In this document: one piece after another, positions 35,501-42,424 of the stretch
How positions within the stretch are numbered: position 1 is the stretch's first letter
Layout of the letters: each line of letters starts with the position of its first letter
Assembly (NCBI GenBank): GCA_038373865.1
Contig: JAXGGA010001180.1
Location: forward strand, 1-64,000
Origin: Uloborus plumipes
Lineage: Eukaryota > Arthropoda > Arachnida > Araneae > Uloboridae
Direction: 5' to 3'
DNA: 64,000 nt
Position numbers and translations under genes: made by a program
Notes under the pieces: generated by a model
Told to the model about the DNA's origin: nothing
Databases searched by the model: none
The model's input: only the letters and a program-made list of their open reading frames with translations

Positions 35501-36749
35501 AACAGTGCACTAAAGCTTAGGGATTTTCAATGCCATTGTGCGGAACATTTTTTATAAATTGAAAAAAATGAATGTAATTTTTTATGTATCAAAAAATTTA
35601 TTGAGTTCTGTATTGTAACTCTAATATACAGGGTGGTTATAAATTAACAGGAGGTGTTTGTAGCCCTATAGCTCGTGAACTACTGGGCGAAATATTACCG
35701 AATTTCGTAAGCGTACTTATTAGACCATGGGATTTTGATTTCATGAATAAAAAAAATTAGTTTGAAAAATCACCACCAGGGGGAAATTTGGCGCTGTAAC
35801 TGTGTATTATTCAGATTATCGAAGAATTAATTGCGACTGACAAAATATGCATCCATTTTATTTGCAAAAATGACTTTTTTTGTCACAAATGTGGTTTGAT
35901 ATGATCGCCATTGTAAAGTTGTAAGAACTGCATACAATGCACATTGCACAACATTTTCTACGGCAGCTCGTAACATATCAGAATGGATTTCTTGATGAGA
36001 ATGCTCCCAGTCCGTCATTTTACAGATGATCGCTAAACGCAACGCGTTTATGCAAATTATTGCATTCTATTTGGTTAAATGGACCGCCATTTTGTTCGTG
36101 GTGATTTTTTTTTTAATAGAAAATTCTACGGCGATCATATTAAACCTCATTTGCAAAGCACAATCATTTTTGCTTGGCGAAATTGATTTATACAGCATTT
36201 TTTCAAGTTTAATTCGCGATATTCAGTGTAATACACTTTTACAGCGCCAAATTTCCCCCTGGTGGTGATTTTTCAAACTAATTTTTTTTTATTCCAGAAA
36301 TCAAAATCCATGGTCTAATATGCCCGCTCACGAAATTTGGCCATGTTTCGCCCAGTAGTTCGCGAGCTAGAGGGCTCCAAACACCTCCTGTTAATTTATA
36401 ACCACCTTGTATATAATTCCCACTGCTATGTTTCGGGTTTTATGCTGCTGCACATGGTCAGCAATATTTTAGGAGTACACAAGAGTTTTGTCACAAGAGA
36501 ACACTTTAAAGGAACTTTACTTATGACGTTTTGATGCTTTTTCATTTTTTCTCTGTAATAGAGCCCATGAATTCACACTCAAGGCCTGAAGGTGAAAGCT
36601 AGAGATTTGCACTTATGGTTGTAAAACACATTATATATGAAGAGAAATACTTAAATGTGTAAGCAAAATTAACTAGTTCAAGTTACCATAAAATAATTTT
36701 TAATTTTTACCTCTAGTGGAGGAAGACCCGGAGGCTCCGGAGCGAGCAT
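9670..36749 (-). CDS. ESE/ELF3-type ETS transcription factor (8 coding exons, 365 residues)
   Basis: Nuclear DNA-binding regulator, rebuilt by hand. Exons in order: 36711-36749 (coding part), 22764-22920, 21450-21704, 20388-20537, 18314-18418, 15922-16002, 13017-13212, 9670-9784. All introns are GT/AG with matching phases, and the total of 1098 bases gives 365 residues plus TGA. Residues 76-150 form a PNT/SAM domain. Residues 201-213 are Ser-rich. RGRPPKK (248-254) is an AT-hook. Residues 267-350 form the ETS domain, with recognition-helix [11 protein letters not shown] carrying the two DNA-contact arginines (325, 328). PNT, AT-hook and ETS in this order, with GRRLVYKFG near the end, is the ELF3/EHF (ESE) class; human ELF3 has 371 residues. 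The first intron (about 13.8 kb) holds a copia element in opposite orientation. The start at 36749 is preferred because exon 1 joins exon 2 in frame; an alternative start is the Met at 22911. No promoter was identified. Confidence 0.9.
10646..10845. mobile_element. hAT-type miniature element, 200 bp
   Basis: The left end CAGGAATGATCAAGTTG and right end TTGACCACCCCTG (minus strand CAGGGGTGGTCAA) are typical hAT termini. The flanks TATTAGAT (10638-10645) and TATTAGAC (10846-10853) form an 8-bp target duplication with one mismatch. It lies in the last intron of the ETS gene and has no coding capacity. Confidence 0.85.
11404..11521. repeat. (TA)n microsatellite in two blocks
   Basis: A short AT run (about 11402-11424) is followed 22 bases later by an uninterrupted TA run of about 76 bases, 11446-11521. 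Confidence 0.97.
11530..13000. other. ETS gene intron 7, remaining part: nothing recognised
   Basis: AT-rich intron with a few C-rich patches (about 12240-12310 and 12480-12530). No splice-bounded ORF or transposon end was recognised. Confidence 0.5.
13017..13212 (-). CDS. ETS factor exon 7, ETS domain N-terminal part
   Basis: The acceptor is GTCATTACAG; the donor GTAGGT follows 13017. The exon carries [52 protein letters not shown] and M, covering winged-helix helices 1-3 of the ETS fold. It ends in the middle of the second recognition arginine codon (CG|C), completed by exon 8. Confidence 0.96.
14055..14216 (-). CDS. Small ORF of 53 codons in ETS intron 6, unknown
   Basis: ATG at 14214-14216 runs to TAA at 14055-14057 without interruption. 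It includes [20 protein letters not shown] and [20 protein letters not shown], which looks like an amphipathic-helix protein rather than random AT-rich translation. I do not recognise the family. It could be a transposase fragment, an unrecognised exon or chance. No signal peptide or membrane segment is visible. Confidence 0.3.
   Translation of the reverse strand: MMDWKTSSQKSENFSEELRNVVYDTFALHNRNLVFPRLEDIIKRLFFSKEEVD
14220..15900. other. ETS gene intron 6, remaining part: one possible hAT end
   Basis: Mostly AT-rich and unassigned. CAGGGGCGTAGCAAGG at about 15320 resembles a hAT end (CAGGGGCGTAGC), but I found no opposite end or target duplication. Confidence 0.4.
15922..16002 (-). CDS. ETS factor exon 6, AT-hook
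   Basis: The acceptor is ACATTTTGCAG; the donor GTAAAG follows 15922. The exon encodes [20 protein letters not shown] then KLGRKQ. GRP within a basic patch is the AT-hook core, which binds the minor groove of AT tracts; ELF3 and EHF carry such hooks just before the ETS domain. Only 81 bases long, phase 1-1. Confidence 0.9.
16120..16400. other. GC-rich unassigned patch in ETS intron 5
   Basis: About 250 bases clearly richer in G and C than the surroundings (for example CCCCCGATCGCCGCCTGCGG near 16163). An open frame crosses it, but nothing resembles a known protein. Likely a repeat fragment. Confidence 0.35.
16584..16830 (-). repeat. Miniature element with tRNA-like segment, second copy
   Basis: Read on the minus strand it matches the element at 35154-35511 in order: a TGTTCGATTCC block like a tRNA B box (near 16748), then TTTTGCTACCATAAAATTTCA, then a TTTTACGG...TATTGGCAAC block, ending TTTTTACTGTGTAC at about 16584. 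The other end was not found. Confidence 0.55.
17037..17678. mobile_element. hAT-type non-autonomous element, 642 bp
   Basis: Termini CAGTGGCGCACCC and GGGTGCGCCACTG are perfect 13-bp inverted repeats. The flanks GTAATAGT (17029-17036) and GTAATATT (17679-17686) match at 7 of 8 bases. The interior has no transposase. It lies in ETS intron 5. Confidence 0.9.
18314..18418 (-). CDS. ETS factor exon 5, serine-rich linker
   Basis: The acceptor is TGTATTTTCAG; the donor GTAAGT follows 18314. The exon encodes [20 protein letters not shown] and then [17 protein letters not shown]3 has a comparable Ser-rich segment in the same place. Length 105 bases, phase 1-1. A pogo-type element begins 38 bases upstream of it (at 18456). 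Confidence 0.85.
18456..19015. mobile_element. pogo/Tigger-like non-autonomous element, 560 bp
   Basis: The left end CAGTGAACTCTCACTTATAC and right end (minus strand) CAGTGAACTCTCACTTATGC are flanked by TA on both sides (18454-18455 and 19016-19017). Internal copies of the CACTTATRCG motif recur at about 18508, 18594 and 18958. No intact transposase is present. Confidence 0.88.
19080..19850 (+). pseudogene. Tc1-like transposase pseudogene with 3' end
   Basis: Readable Tc1-family segments are [19 protein letters not shown] (near 19200), then [25 protein letters not shown] and LQQLCNEMP. The 3' part carries the family's usual tail (TTCATTCTGGCAACTCCTTCTTGG, then T-rich sequence, ending near 19850). 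Frameshifts and stops make it inactive. The 5' end is missing. It lies in ETS intron 4. Confidence 0.8.
20388..20537 (-). CDS. ETS factor exon 4
   Basis: The acceptor is TTAATTAAG; the donor GTAAGT follows 20388. The exon encodes an acidic, Trp-containing linker ([16 protein letters not shown], then [13 protein letters not shown]). It has no recognised domain. In human ELF3 an acidic transactivation segment follows the PNT domain, and this linker is in the equivalent place. Length 150 bases, phase 1-1. Confidence 0.85.
21450..21704 (-). CDS. ETS factor exon 3, PNT/SAM domain
   Basis: The acceptor is TTGTTTTCAG; the donor GTGAGT follows 21450. The exon holds nearly the whole Pointed domain, a five-helix protein-interaction fold: [37 protein letters not shown] and [11 protein letters not shown]. 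The L(T)GRDLCRM(T)RHEF core is typical of PNT domains. It is 255 bases in phase 1-1, so skipping it would remove the domain without changing frame. Confidence 0.93.
22764..22920 (-). CDS. ETS factor exon 2
   Basis: The acceptor is TTTTCTTTTAG; the donor GTACGT follows 22764. The exon begins [20 protein letters not shown] and ends QRQFSFD plus one base. It is acidic and polar with no known domain and leads into the PNT domain. If exon 1 were non-coding, translation could start at its Met (22909-22911). Confidence 0.85.
23203..23745. repeat. Possible small inverted-terminus element
   Basis: GCTGTTACAGTACCGTTAA at 23203 is matched in inverse by TTAACGGTATAAAACAGC ending near 23745, and a further TTACAGTACCGTTAAC lies at about 23407, next to a run of 13 G. 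There is no convincing target duplication. Confidence 0.35.
23746..25034. other. ETS gene intron 1, part: nothing firmly recognised
   Basis: An 80-codon open frame on + at about 24770-25012 is somewhat GC-richer than its surroundings but resembles nothing I know. The rest is AT-rich. Confidence 0.4.
25039..25259. mobile_element. piggyBac-like hairpin miniature element, 221 bp
   Basis: Termini CCCTCTCGGCACCCTGGACC are inverted on the other side, and the two halves are almost fully complementary around a short centre near 25140. TTAA flanks both sides (25035-25038 and 25260-25263). TTAA followed by CCC is the piggyBac signature. No coding capacity. Confidence 0.88.
25560..25790. repeat. Degenerate AATA/AATG tetranucleotide-like tract
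   Basis: About 230 bases of imperfect AAATAAATGAATAAGTAA-type repetition. Open frames across it are low-complexity artefacts. Confidence 0.8.
25800..28280. other. ETS gene intron 1, part: nothing recognised
   Basis: AT-rich intron sequence with a run of 13 C near 26947. Several 60-codon open frames show no family resemblance. Confidence 0.5.
28281..28651 (+). repeat. copia 5' LTR
   Basis: Begins TGTTACGATTCGAG and ends CAGCTTAACA, the usual TG...CA. AATAAA at 28561-28566 is a candidate polyadenylation signal. No obvious TATA box within the LTR. Confidence 0.95.
28656..28666 (+). promoter_or_regulatory. Primer binding site for the initiator tRNA-Met half-molecule
   Basis: GGTTATGGGCC lies 4 bases past the LTR. 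It is complementary to the anticodon stem-loop of initiator tRNA-Met (GGCCCATAACC) rather than its 3' end. Drosophila copia is known to prime from a 5' half of this tRNA, so the same mechanism is inferred. Confidence 0.8.
28729..28736 (+). promoter_or_regulatory. TATA-like box in the copia leader
   Basis: TATAAAAG lies 43 bases before the gag ATG, followed by an initiator-like TCAGTT at 28762-28767. It is placed oddly, downstream of the LTR, and could be chance. Confidence 0.3.
28772..30205 (+). CDS. copia Gag-protease (477 residues), frame ends early in integrase
   Basis: The first ATG after the primer site opens a frame with copia Gag features: [13 protein letters not shown] at residues 10-22, and a zinc knuckle [14 protein letters not shown] (about 210-223, C-X2-C-X4-H-X4-C). 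The protease region starts [10 protein letters not shown] at about residue 246. The usual aspartic protease triad D-S/T-G reads D-C-A here, so activity is doubtful unless this clade tolerates it. The C-terminus reaches the integrase zinc-binding start ([11 protein letters not shown], about 449-459), then stops at 30203-30205. The paired Cys-X2-Cys (CESCK) is encoded just downstream in another frame. Confidence 0.9.
   Translation: MEVRKLNRENYSTWINDIKALLMHKNCWRIVCGLEKDPAKESTGIPEFNKRKDKAFSLIYLNISDDYKNLINDTDDPTKVWKKLETHFRPDSRARIVELTDQFFNCRIDSGEDIDIYACRLKTIIKQLQDLRKPIPEYYQSFQLIRYLPPEFGQIIQSIYRWKDEEFRFDKILTELLSEESRLRLIQKDSEMSVLAMNTYVKTPEDRVKCEYCGKLGHSKDKCFKRKKQESNFISNVNSTEKVSNSWYVDCAATHHCCQDLNLFEDYTPNNSSSVATAVKGANCPVDGTGTVVLLLDSKGNRDKLVLTNVLYSPKLRRNLLSGSQLDSEGYSFECKNGILKVKSKDESKIIISANCKDGLYQFSPKYPKKVNAKIKVNETDKGKNVKEFNNARDLKSSAKPKNQINFSRNNVKENSNPGNSNSSQNYNNSNGSKPKRVFSSTKFDNNLNIWHKRFCHINFKYIVNTSKNNAVRGLGN
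30206..31356 (+). pseudogene. copia integrase core, separated by frameshifts and a TGA
   Basis: Integrase joins element DNA to the host chromosome. The catalytic core is present: [15 protein letters not shown] and GVAERF supply D, D and E, with 35 residues between the second D and E (the D,D35E spacing). The CESCK part of the zinc site lies at about 30220-30235 in a third frame, so two breaks (near 30200 and 30260) separate it from both neighbours. The C-terminal region continues to an in-frame TGA at 31354-31356. Confidence 0.88.
31357..32922 (+). pseudogene. copia reverse transcriptase and RNase H
   Basis: In the same frame as the integrase ORF but after its TGA. It starts with the usual [22 protein letters not shown] motifs include [22 protein letters not shown] and the catalytic YVDDIVVF. 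RNase H motifs include [26 protein letters not shown] and [14 protein letters not shown]. It is open to the stop at 32922. Both enzymes look intact; what is lost is the link to integrase, unless the TGA is read through. Confidence 0.9.
32963..33145 (+). CDS. Small ORF with hydrophobic N-terminus before the copia 3' LTR
   Basis: 60 codons, beginning near 32963 on a non-AUG codon (TTG-type), with [17 protein letters not shown] after it, which looks like a signal peptide or membrane anchor. The rest is short and unrecognised. Most copia elements have little between pol and the 3' LTR. It may be chance. Confidence 0.25.
   Translation: MYLGNLFVKMFVLLIVVIFLHVSDGHLRPIAFYFNCIYEDGPSSGEMLTDLIQILCPGDP
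33367..33376 (+). promoter_or_regulatory. Candidate polypurine tract
   Basis: AAGAGGCGGG ends 4 bases before the 3' LTR, where plus-strand priming is expected. It is short and interrupted by one C. Confidence 0.5.
33381..33751 (+). repeat. copia 3' LTR
   Basis: Same 371 bases as the 5' LTR with no difference seen over the full length. Followed by CATTT, the right half of the probable target duplication. Confidence 0.95.
34145..35029. mobile_element. Inverted-repeat element with AGTACACTGTTAAAAC ends, carrying a nested hAT
   Basis: The left end AGTACACTGTTAAAACTACAGG and the right end on the minus strand AGTACACAGGTAAAACTACAGG match at 20 of 22 positions. The arms continue as inverted GGTACC/AAGTGGCA-rich sequence (about 34145-34307 and 34885-35029). 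No ORF of note. A hAT copy sits inside. Confidence 0.75.
34316..34876. mobile_element. hAT-type element with perfect 8-bp target duplication
   Basis: The left end TAGGGGCGGCATTT and right end (minus strand) CAGGGGCGGCAAAT are inverted hAT-like termini with the first base changed on the left. ACCCATGG is duplicated exactly on both sides (34308-34315 and 34877-34884). No transposase. Confidence 0.92.
35154..35511 (+). mobile_element. Small element with AGTRCACTGTTAAAA ends and tRNA-like core
   Basis: Termini AGTACACTGTTAAAA (left) and AGTGCACTGTTAAAA (right, minus strand). The core has TGGTTCGATCCCTGC near 35352, like a tRNA T-arm and Pol III B box. A related copy lies inverted at 16584-16830. 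No functional tRNA could be folded by eye. Confidence 0.65.
35627..36411. mobile_element. TA-flanked element with long inverted repeats and transposase remnant
   Basis: Inverted arms of about 170-195 bp, TACAGGGTGGTTATAAATTA on the left and its inverse on the right (35627-35822 and about 36240-36411), with TA outside. Inside, on the minus strand, an open frame (35827-36042) reads [20 protein letters not shown], resembling the extreme C-terminus of mariner-like DDE transposases. It looks like a deleted, non-autonomous copy. It lies in the first ETS intron, close to exon 1. Confidence 0.72.
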
Positions 36750-36789
36750 GATTTTAGTCGTTGGTAAACCAGGGTGATGACGATACTCT
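36711..36789 (-). CDS. ETS factor exon 1 (start codon exon)
   Basis: An acceptor (TTTTCTAG) precedes 36789 and a donor GTAAAA follows 36711. The frame reads [20 protein letters not shown] and continues PGLPPLE without a stop. It ends in phase 0 and joins exon 2 exactly in frame. ATG at 36747-36749 is the likely start. An acceptor at its 5' side implies another upstream exon, either 5' UTR or more coding sequence. A Pro/Leu-rich N-terminus is plausible for a transactivator but not diagnostic. Confidence 0.72.
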
Positions 36790-36794
36790 CTAGA

Positions 36795-39690
36795 AAAGTG
36801 AATAAGATTTTAAGTACTTTGAATAAATCATATAACACATTATAAACATTAAAAAAACCTCAAATCTTGAACGACCTGAAAGCAGTATGTTCAATAGGAA
36901 AATTCTAACAAATTTATTCAAAAATCATTGTAAGGGTGAAGAAGAAAAATGTCGTTCTAATGGGACATTTTACAGTAATGGTTGGAATTTCAAATCATCA
37001 TATATGAAGAGAATCGCTGTCTATAGAGACACTTAGTTTACTGGCTCAGTTCGTCTTTTTTGATCATTTAGAAAACGAATTCAAGGGACGTCCTTAGAAT
37101 GTAAGTCAATTTTGACCGCTCAAAACGAATTTTTCATAGTATTGCCCACGTAAAAATTCATTCTAATATTAAATATAATTTGAAATGCTAAATGCAATAT
37201 AAAATAGCATCGTTTTGTCTTTAACACTCTTCGCTAACTAAATAAATAAATATTGACAAATAAATTTAAGTTAATGAAAGTAAAATTGCTCATTAAAATA
37301 TGTCTTTCATCTTTAACAATAGAATATCAATGATTCTCCAAACTCACACATTAGCATACCATGCTGCTCTATGCTCTCTCTTTTGTAGTTAAAATAACAT
37401 AAAATAAATGGCATCATTTTTGGGCCTTTCTTTTTGCTAGCATTATTTTATAAAGCTTTCAGATACATTCACTGCAGTGAGGAAAGTTAAGAGCTAAGAG
37501 ACAGGCATGTTTTTTCACTAGACTTTAAGCCGAAAGACCAGACTAATCTAGAGTGAAAATTATGCTTCATTCCCCCCCCCCCCTCATCTTTAAAAACCTT
37601 CTTTCTCCCAAGTGAAAATTAAGTAAAAATAAATAAATGAAGACATGAAATAAGTCTAAATATTCATATGTGCATCTGTCGATGTGTATGTTACTCTTTC
37701 TCTTAATATTTTTCAAGGGAAGTTTGGTTCAATTTATGAGATTTTAGGCTAATAGATCTTACATCTGTGTTTTATTTTCATTTGAACAATTAAAAGCATT
37801 TAAAATTAGGCATTTTCTGTATACATCCACGTTTAACAGACGGATTTGCTTCAACCAAACTTTATTGTCAAGATGATGTAAGGCATGAACAGAAAATGAG
37901 TTTTTATTTTAATAGTTTAAGTGCGTTTTAGACAATTCACAAAAGATTTCATCATTTGTGCCCATTGGAAAAACTAAATTCATTGTACATAAAATACTAT
38001 AGCACTAAAATTGCAGAAATTTTGGATGCATTTTTTTCCTCAAGTATTAACAGGTTATTAACATATTTTTGTGCTCCCTGAATGTCGACGAAGCTTGATT
38101 GTTTGATTCAGTGAATCTAAAGCTGAAGTATTTTTGAAACCTTTGAGCAGAGGAATTCAGACACAGCCAGTCATTTAAAAATTTTCCAGGGCTGCAAAAA
38201 GTGCGTAATGAATGGAAATTTCATCGGAGAACAACAAAAACCAGACCCACTCATACGTAAAAACATTAGTTCTTGAAAAATAGGGGAGGGGGCGAGTTTA
38301 CCCCCTAATCCCCATAAATTACGCGCGAGCCTGCCTGTGATCGCATTTTAATGAAGACTGCTGTCGTTTTTATAATAACCATTTTAGGGACTATTAACCT
38401 TGTTCAAAAAATAACTTCTTACTAGTATTTCTTGTTTATTTCGTGAGAAGTATGTAGCTCAGGGTGATTCAAAAAAAATTTTTTTTTTGAATTTCTCTGG
38501 TCTTACCCCGCAGTTTTTTTACACTATTTATGAATATCATGCATGTAAAATTTTAGCTCAATTGAATAATATTTAGAGATCTTTCAACGCGATCGAATTC
38601 TGTTGAAAATTAGAAATTTCGAGAGTTGGAGTATATAACTTCATTACTCGAAATAATACCGTTCTTCATATAAAATGGAATAATTTAAAATGTTAGTTTA
38701 CTCTACTAAGTAATTAGTCAATAAAATAATAGCTCAAAGTGAGTTGTAACGACCCCTCCCCCCTGCTCCAAAGCTGCATCATCTCTTACCTGAGTTTGGG
38801 TAGAAAATGTAGCTGTAAGCTCGGGCTGTGGTTTCAGTTTTCTTTCAGGTGTTTGAGGTGTATGAGTTTATTCGACTAAAACACCTAGCATTCACTCTAG
38901 ACAGGGCCCAATATAAGTGACAGAAAGCCACTTTGATAGTAGCTGCTACAGTACAAAGTATGGGTCAAAACAGGGAGTATTTGACAACGTCCATAAAACG
39001 GTAAAGGCAAACTATTCGCTCTGAATCGGCCGTTAACTTACAAAAGTCGTTTAAATCTATGACTTCCTTTGATAAATCACTGGAACGAAACACTTATGCA
39101 AAATATATTGGGAAAATGAAGGAGGATCGACGGGTTTCATGCCAGTATTAGTAGTGTTTCATACCAGTATTAGTATCAGGACCACAAGCATTGATGATTT
39201 ACTTCTGGATTCCAGTAAGTTAGTCAGGCACAGGAATTGCTATGGCAAATGCTGCTGTATGATAACCAGTTAGATAAATGGGAACTTACTAAGCTCGTAA
39301 GTGGTATGTGTTTCGATACGACATGCAGTGCCGGTACTTAAGTTGGAGCATATTTGAACTTGAGAAAAAAAAACTAGGGAAGCAACTTTTATATTGTGCT
39401 TTCCGCCATTATATTTTAGACATTGTGTTTTCTGTGGTATTACGACCAAAGTCTATTCTAGTCTGGGTCTCTCGGTATTTTAACCGATAAACCAAGAAAT
39501 AGGTATAATTGGGGTATTTGATTGCGTGCAATGTGAAATGCGGTGTTCACGCAATTGCGTGGAACCATCCACTGCCATTGGATCTACAATACTGCTTTTT
39601 AAGCGGTTTCAGCAATCATAGTCAAGGATTCAATCATAGTCAAGATTCTTTATGGCTTCAAGTCATGGATATTTCACCATAACTTATCAG
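36795..39690. other. Region upstream of the ETS gene, no gene recognised
   Basis: Apart from the candidate donor at 38790 I see AT-rich sequence, a run of 11 C near 37568 and a GGGGGAGGGGGCG-like patch near 38284. A promoter for the ETS gene might be here but has no clear TATA box. Confidence 0.4.
38790..38812 (-). other. Candidate upstream exon of the ETS gene
   Basis: On the minus strand CTCAG|GTAAGAG at 38790/38789 is a near-ideal donor, 2 kb upstream of ETS exon 1. Its last two bases complete the split codon at the start of exon 1 as Arg, giving LHFLPKLREYRHHPGL in frame. An acceptor-like TTACAG ends at 38813. An in-frame TGA lies about 24 bases further upstream, so this may be 5' UTR. 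Confidence 0.3.
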
Positions 39691-39697
39691 TTCAAAC

Positions 39698-40101
39698 TTG
39701 CAGCCGGACAAAGAAAAGGTATTCGTAACATATGAATGTGATTTCTTTCATATTCTTATCGTTAATGGGAAAGAATATCTAAGAGCTGGGTTCCCAGCAA
39801 CCCTTTTTGTGCAAGCACTGAGAAATGATTTGGAACATTTTCAGTGTCCTTATTCATGTGAAGAAGAAACTCAAAACATATCAGCTGATGGATCTTGAGC
39901 ATAGGAATCTTCAAGATAGCTACAAACCAACAAGGCTTTGTACTACCAAAGAAACTGAGGATTGTAAACGACAATACGGAGCGTGGCATGGCCCGTATTG
40001 AAGCATTTGTTAAGACTATCACTGACGACGATGAACAAAGACGGTGTCTTCTTCAAGTGGTACAGGAACACAGTAAAGGTTTCGAAGTTGCAAAAAAGTA
40101 A
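39698..40101 (+). pseudogene. Decayed protein of an uncharacterised arthropod repeat family
   Basis: Two adjacent frames are open. The second ends LRIVNDNTERGMARIEAF, then DDDEQRRCLLQVVQEHSK, then stop at 40099-40101. VND(T/N)(A)ERG...LLQVV(Q/S/K)EH is a pattern I associate from memory with the C-terminus of an uncharacterised family repeated in arthropod and cnidarian genomes. The upstream part (EKVFVTYECDFFHIL) is in a different frame and not recognised. No ATG starts a convincing complete gene. Confidence 0.45.
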
Positions 40102-40305
40102 CCTTAAAAAGTTTTGCAAGAATTAATGAGCGAATTACTATATATTTAATGTATTTAAATTTGTTTTTTATATTTTTTCCGTGTTTGATTAGTTTTCATA
40201 CTTTTCTGCATTTCATTGGTTTTTCAGATATATAGTTCATTTTGTGATTGCAAGCTTTTTTTCTTTAGAGATATAAAAAAGCAATAAAGTAACTGTATTA
40301 TTATT

Positions 40306-40800
40306 ATTTACGTTCGCATTTGTGCCAGTATCACAAAATTTGAAGTGCTCCTAAACGTAAATATAGTTTACTAAAATTTTGGACAAATAATTCAGTGTAT
40401 ATAAAGGCCTAAATAAGACGGTAAGACGAGCAAAAGTACAAAGGCTGGTTTCTTCCATAGATCATTTGCGTTCACGTTTTTGTCAATATCACGAAATTTC
40501 AAGGCATTTGAGCGACCTCTAAATATTAATATATTTTGTCAAAATTTTGCACAAATAATCAGTGTATACAGTGGCACAAAATAAGAGGGTAAGACGCACA
40601 AAAACACAAAGGCTACTTTTTTCCATAGATATCATTTACGTTCACGTTTTTGTCAATATCACGAAATTTCAAGGCGTTTGAGCGACCTCTAAATATAAAT
40701 ATATTTTGTCAAAATTTTGCACAAATAATCAGTGTATATAGTGGCACAAAATAAGAGGGTAAGACGCACAAAAATACAAAGTTTATTTTTTCCCATACAT
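40306..40800. repeat. Tandem array, three units of about 160 bp
   Basis: The landmark TCAC(A/G)AAATTT occurs at 40331, 40489 and 40649 (spacing 158 and 160). Each unit has CGTTCRCGTTTTTGTC, AATAT(A)TTTTGTCAAAATTTT and GGTAAGACGMRCAAAA. The last two units are more alike than the first. Confidence 0.9.
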
Positions 40801-42057
40801 TTCTGAATAACCCTAATATAGCTAGAATAATGTTTTAATAAGTGCTATCCGGTTGTTGGGAAAACAAAACATAGTATTTCCTCGTTTTATACCGAAATAT
40901 TTTTTCGTCTAACAGACGGACTAATTTATTGTAGCACGATTATAAAGCCTGCCCAGAAAAAACGAAGCAAATAAATCATTTAAATTAAAATATTTTATAG
41001 TGTATGTATAAGTATCTGCAGTTCAGAACTTGTTTGTCTTTTTCATTAAAAATTAAACATTAACTTTTGTTTTGGATAAGGTTAACCTTATGCAAGGAAC
41101 GTTTTTCTGCTTTTTTTAATCGCATCATTGACACAAAAACTTTCATTTAGAAAATCCTTGACTCAGAAAATTTTACGCAAATGCCATTCCTCATAATAAT
41201 TCAAACATAAAACGTAGATATTTTTACTACGGGAAAGATTAAACGTCAAAGGATTTAAAAAATATAATTTTAAATTTTGTGTAGATGATTAAAATTAGCT
41301 GAAATTTTAATTTACGCTTTTTTGACGCAAATTAGTATTTCTCCAATTCACCTGCTGAAGGTCTTCCAACTTCACTTCAGAAGTGAAATTTGAATAAAAC
41401 ATTTTATTCCCCGTTCTCCGAAAGAATAAAAAAGAAATAAATACATTAAGCTGAAAAATATTTTTTCGGTTCACTTTTCTAAAAAACTCACTCTAAATCT
41501 AATATTTATTTTCAACTTAGCTTGAAAGTCTTAAATAAATTCATATGACCTCAAAAAAAGACATTTCTTCAGTGGCAGCCTTATTTACCTAAGCACAAAA
41601 GCAATGAGGAAATAGCTTGCTTTTTAAAGTTTTACAACTACGAAAGTTTTCTTCCAATTAGCTAATGTACATGTTGATCAGTCCATTCAAAGGCACCAGT
41701 AAATAGTAGTCTGAACGTATGCTTCTTAGTAAAGCACTTATAACCTTTAGATTTCGATACCGTAAACATATCTATTAAGCGGAAGCGTGCAAAAGGTATT
41801 TTTTTAAGCAAAACTGTTGTAAGAAATCAAGGAAATTTTCAATCTGATATGGATAGTGGAACACGCAAGTAATGAAAATAAAAATGCACATAGCGGAATC
41901 AAAAAATAAGATAATTTCAAATTATATTTAAGAAAAAATGCAATTTAATATACACAGACACACAAATAGGAAAATAATAACAAAACAATGAATAAATGAA
42001 CAAAATAAAATAAAGAATTTAAATAGGAACTGGGGATACAATACGAAATGCAAGTGC
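40801..42057. other. No gene recognised
   Basis: AT-rich sequence with no recognised exon, transposon end or array. Confidence 0.5.
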
Positions 42058-42424
42058 TGTTGGGCAATTCCACGATAAGGTCAACCAGATGGTCAAATTT
42101 TCAAAATTAATATTTCTAAACAAACAAGGTATCATTTTAAAGGTAAAGAGTTGTTTATTTTGAAATTCATGTCTAAATTTTGATAACTTAAGTTTTGACT
42201 AAGTTACAAGAGCTCAAACTAAGGTCAACATCGAGAGCGTTTTCAAAGTATATTTGACGACTCTTAAAGAAGCTCTGTTTTTTTCCAAAATATACATATT
42301 AAAATTATGAATTAAGACGAATAACTATTTAAATATTCAATGTACAGTAGGTGATGTTGCAAAAATGTGTGAGAATATAATTCATTTTGATTTGTGACAG
42401 AATTCCCATGGGGTACATTAAGTG

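Noticed and set aside
36026..36268. 80-codon + ORF
   Set aside because: It lies inside the inverted-repeat element and is the opposite-strand shadow of its interior and right arm.
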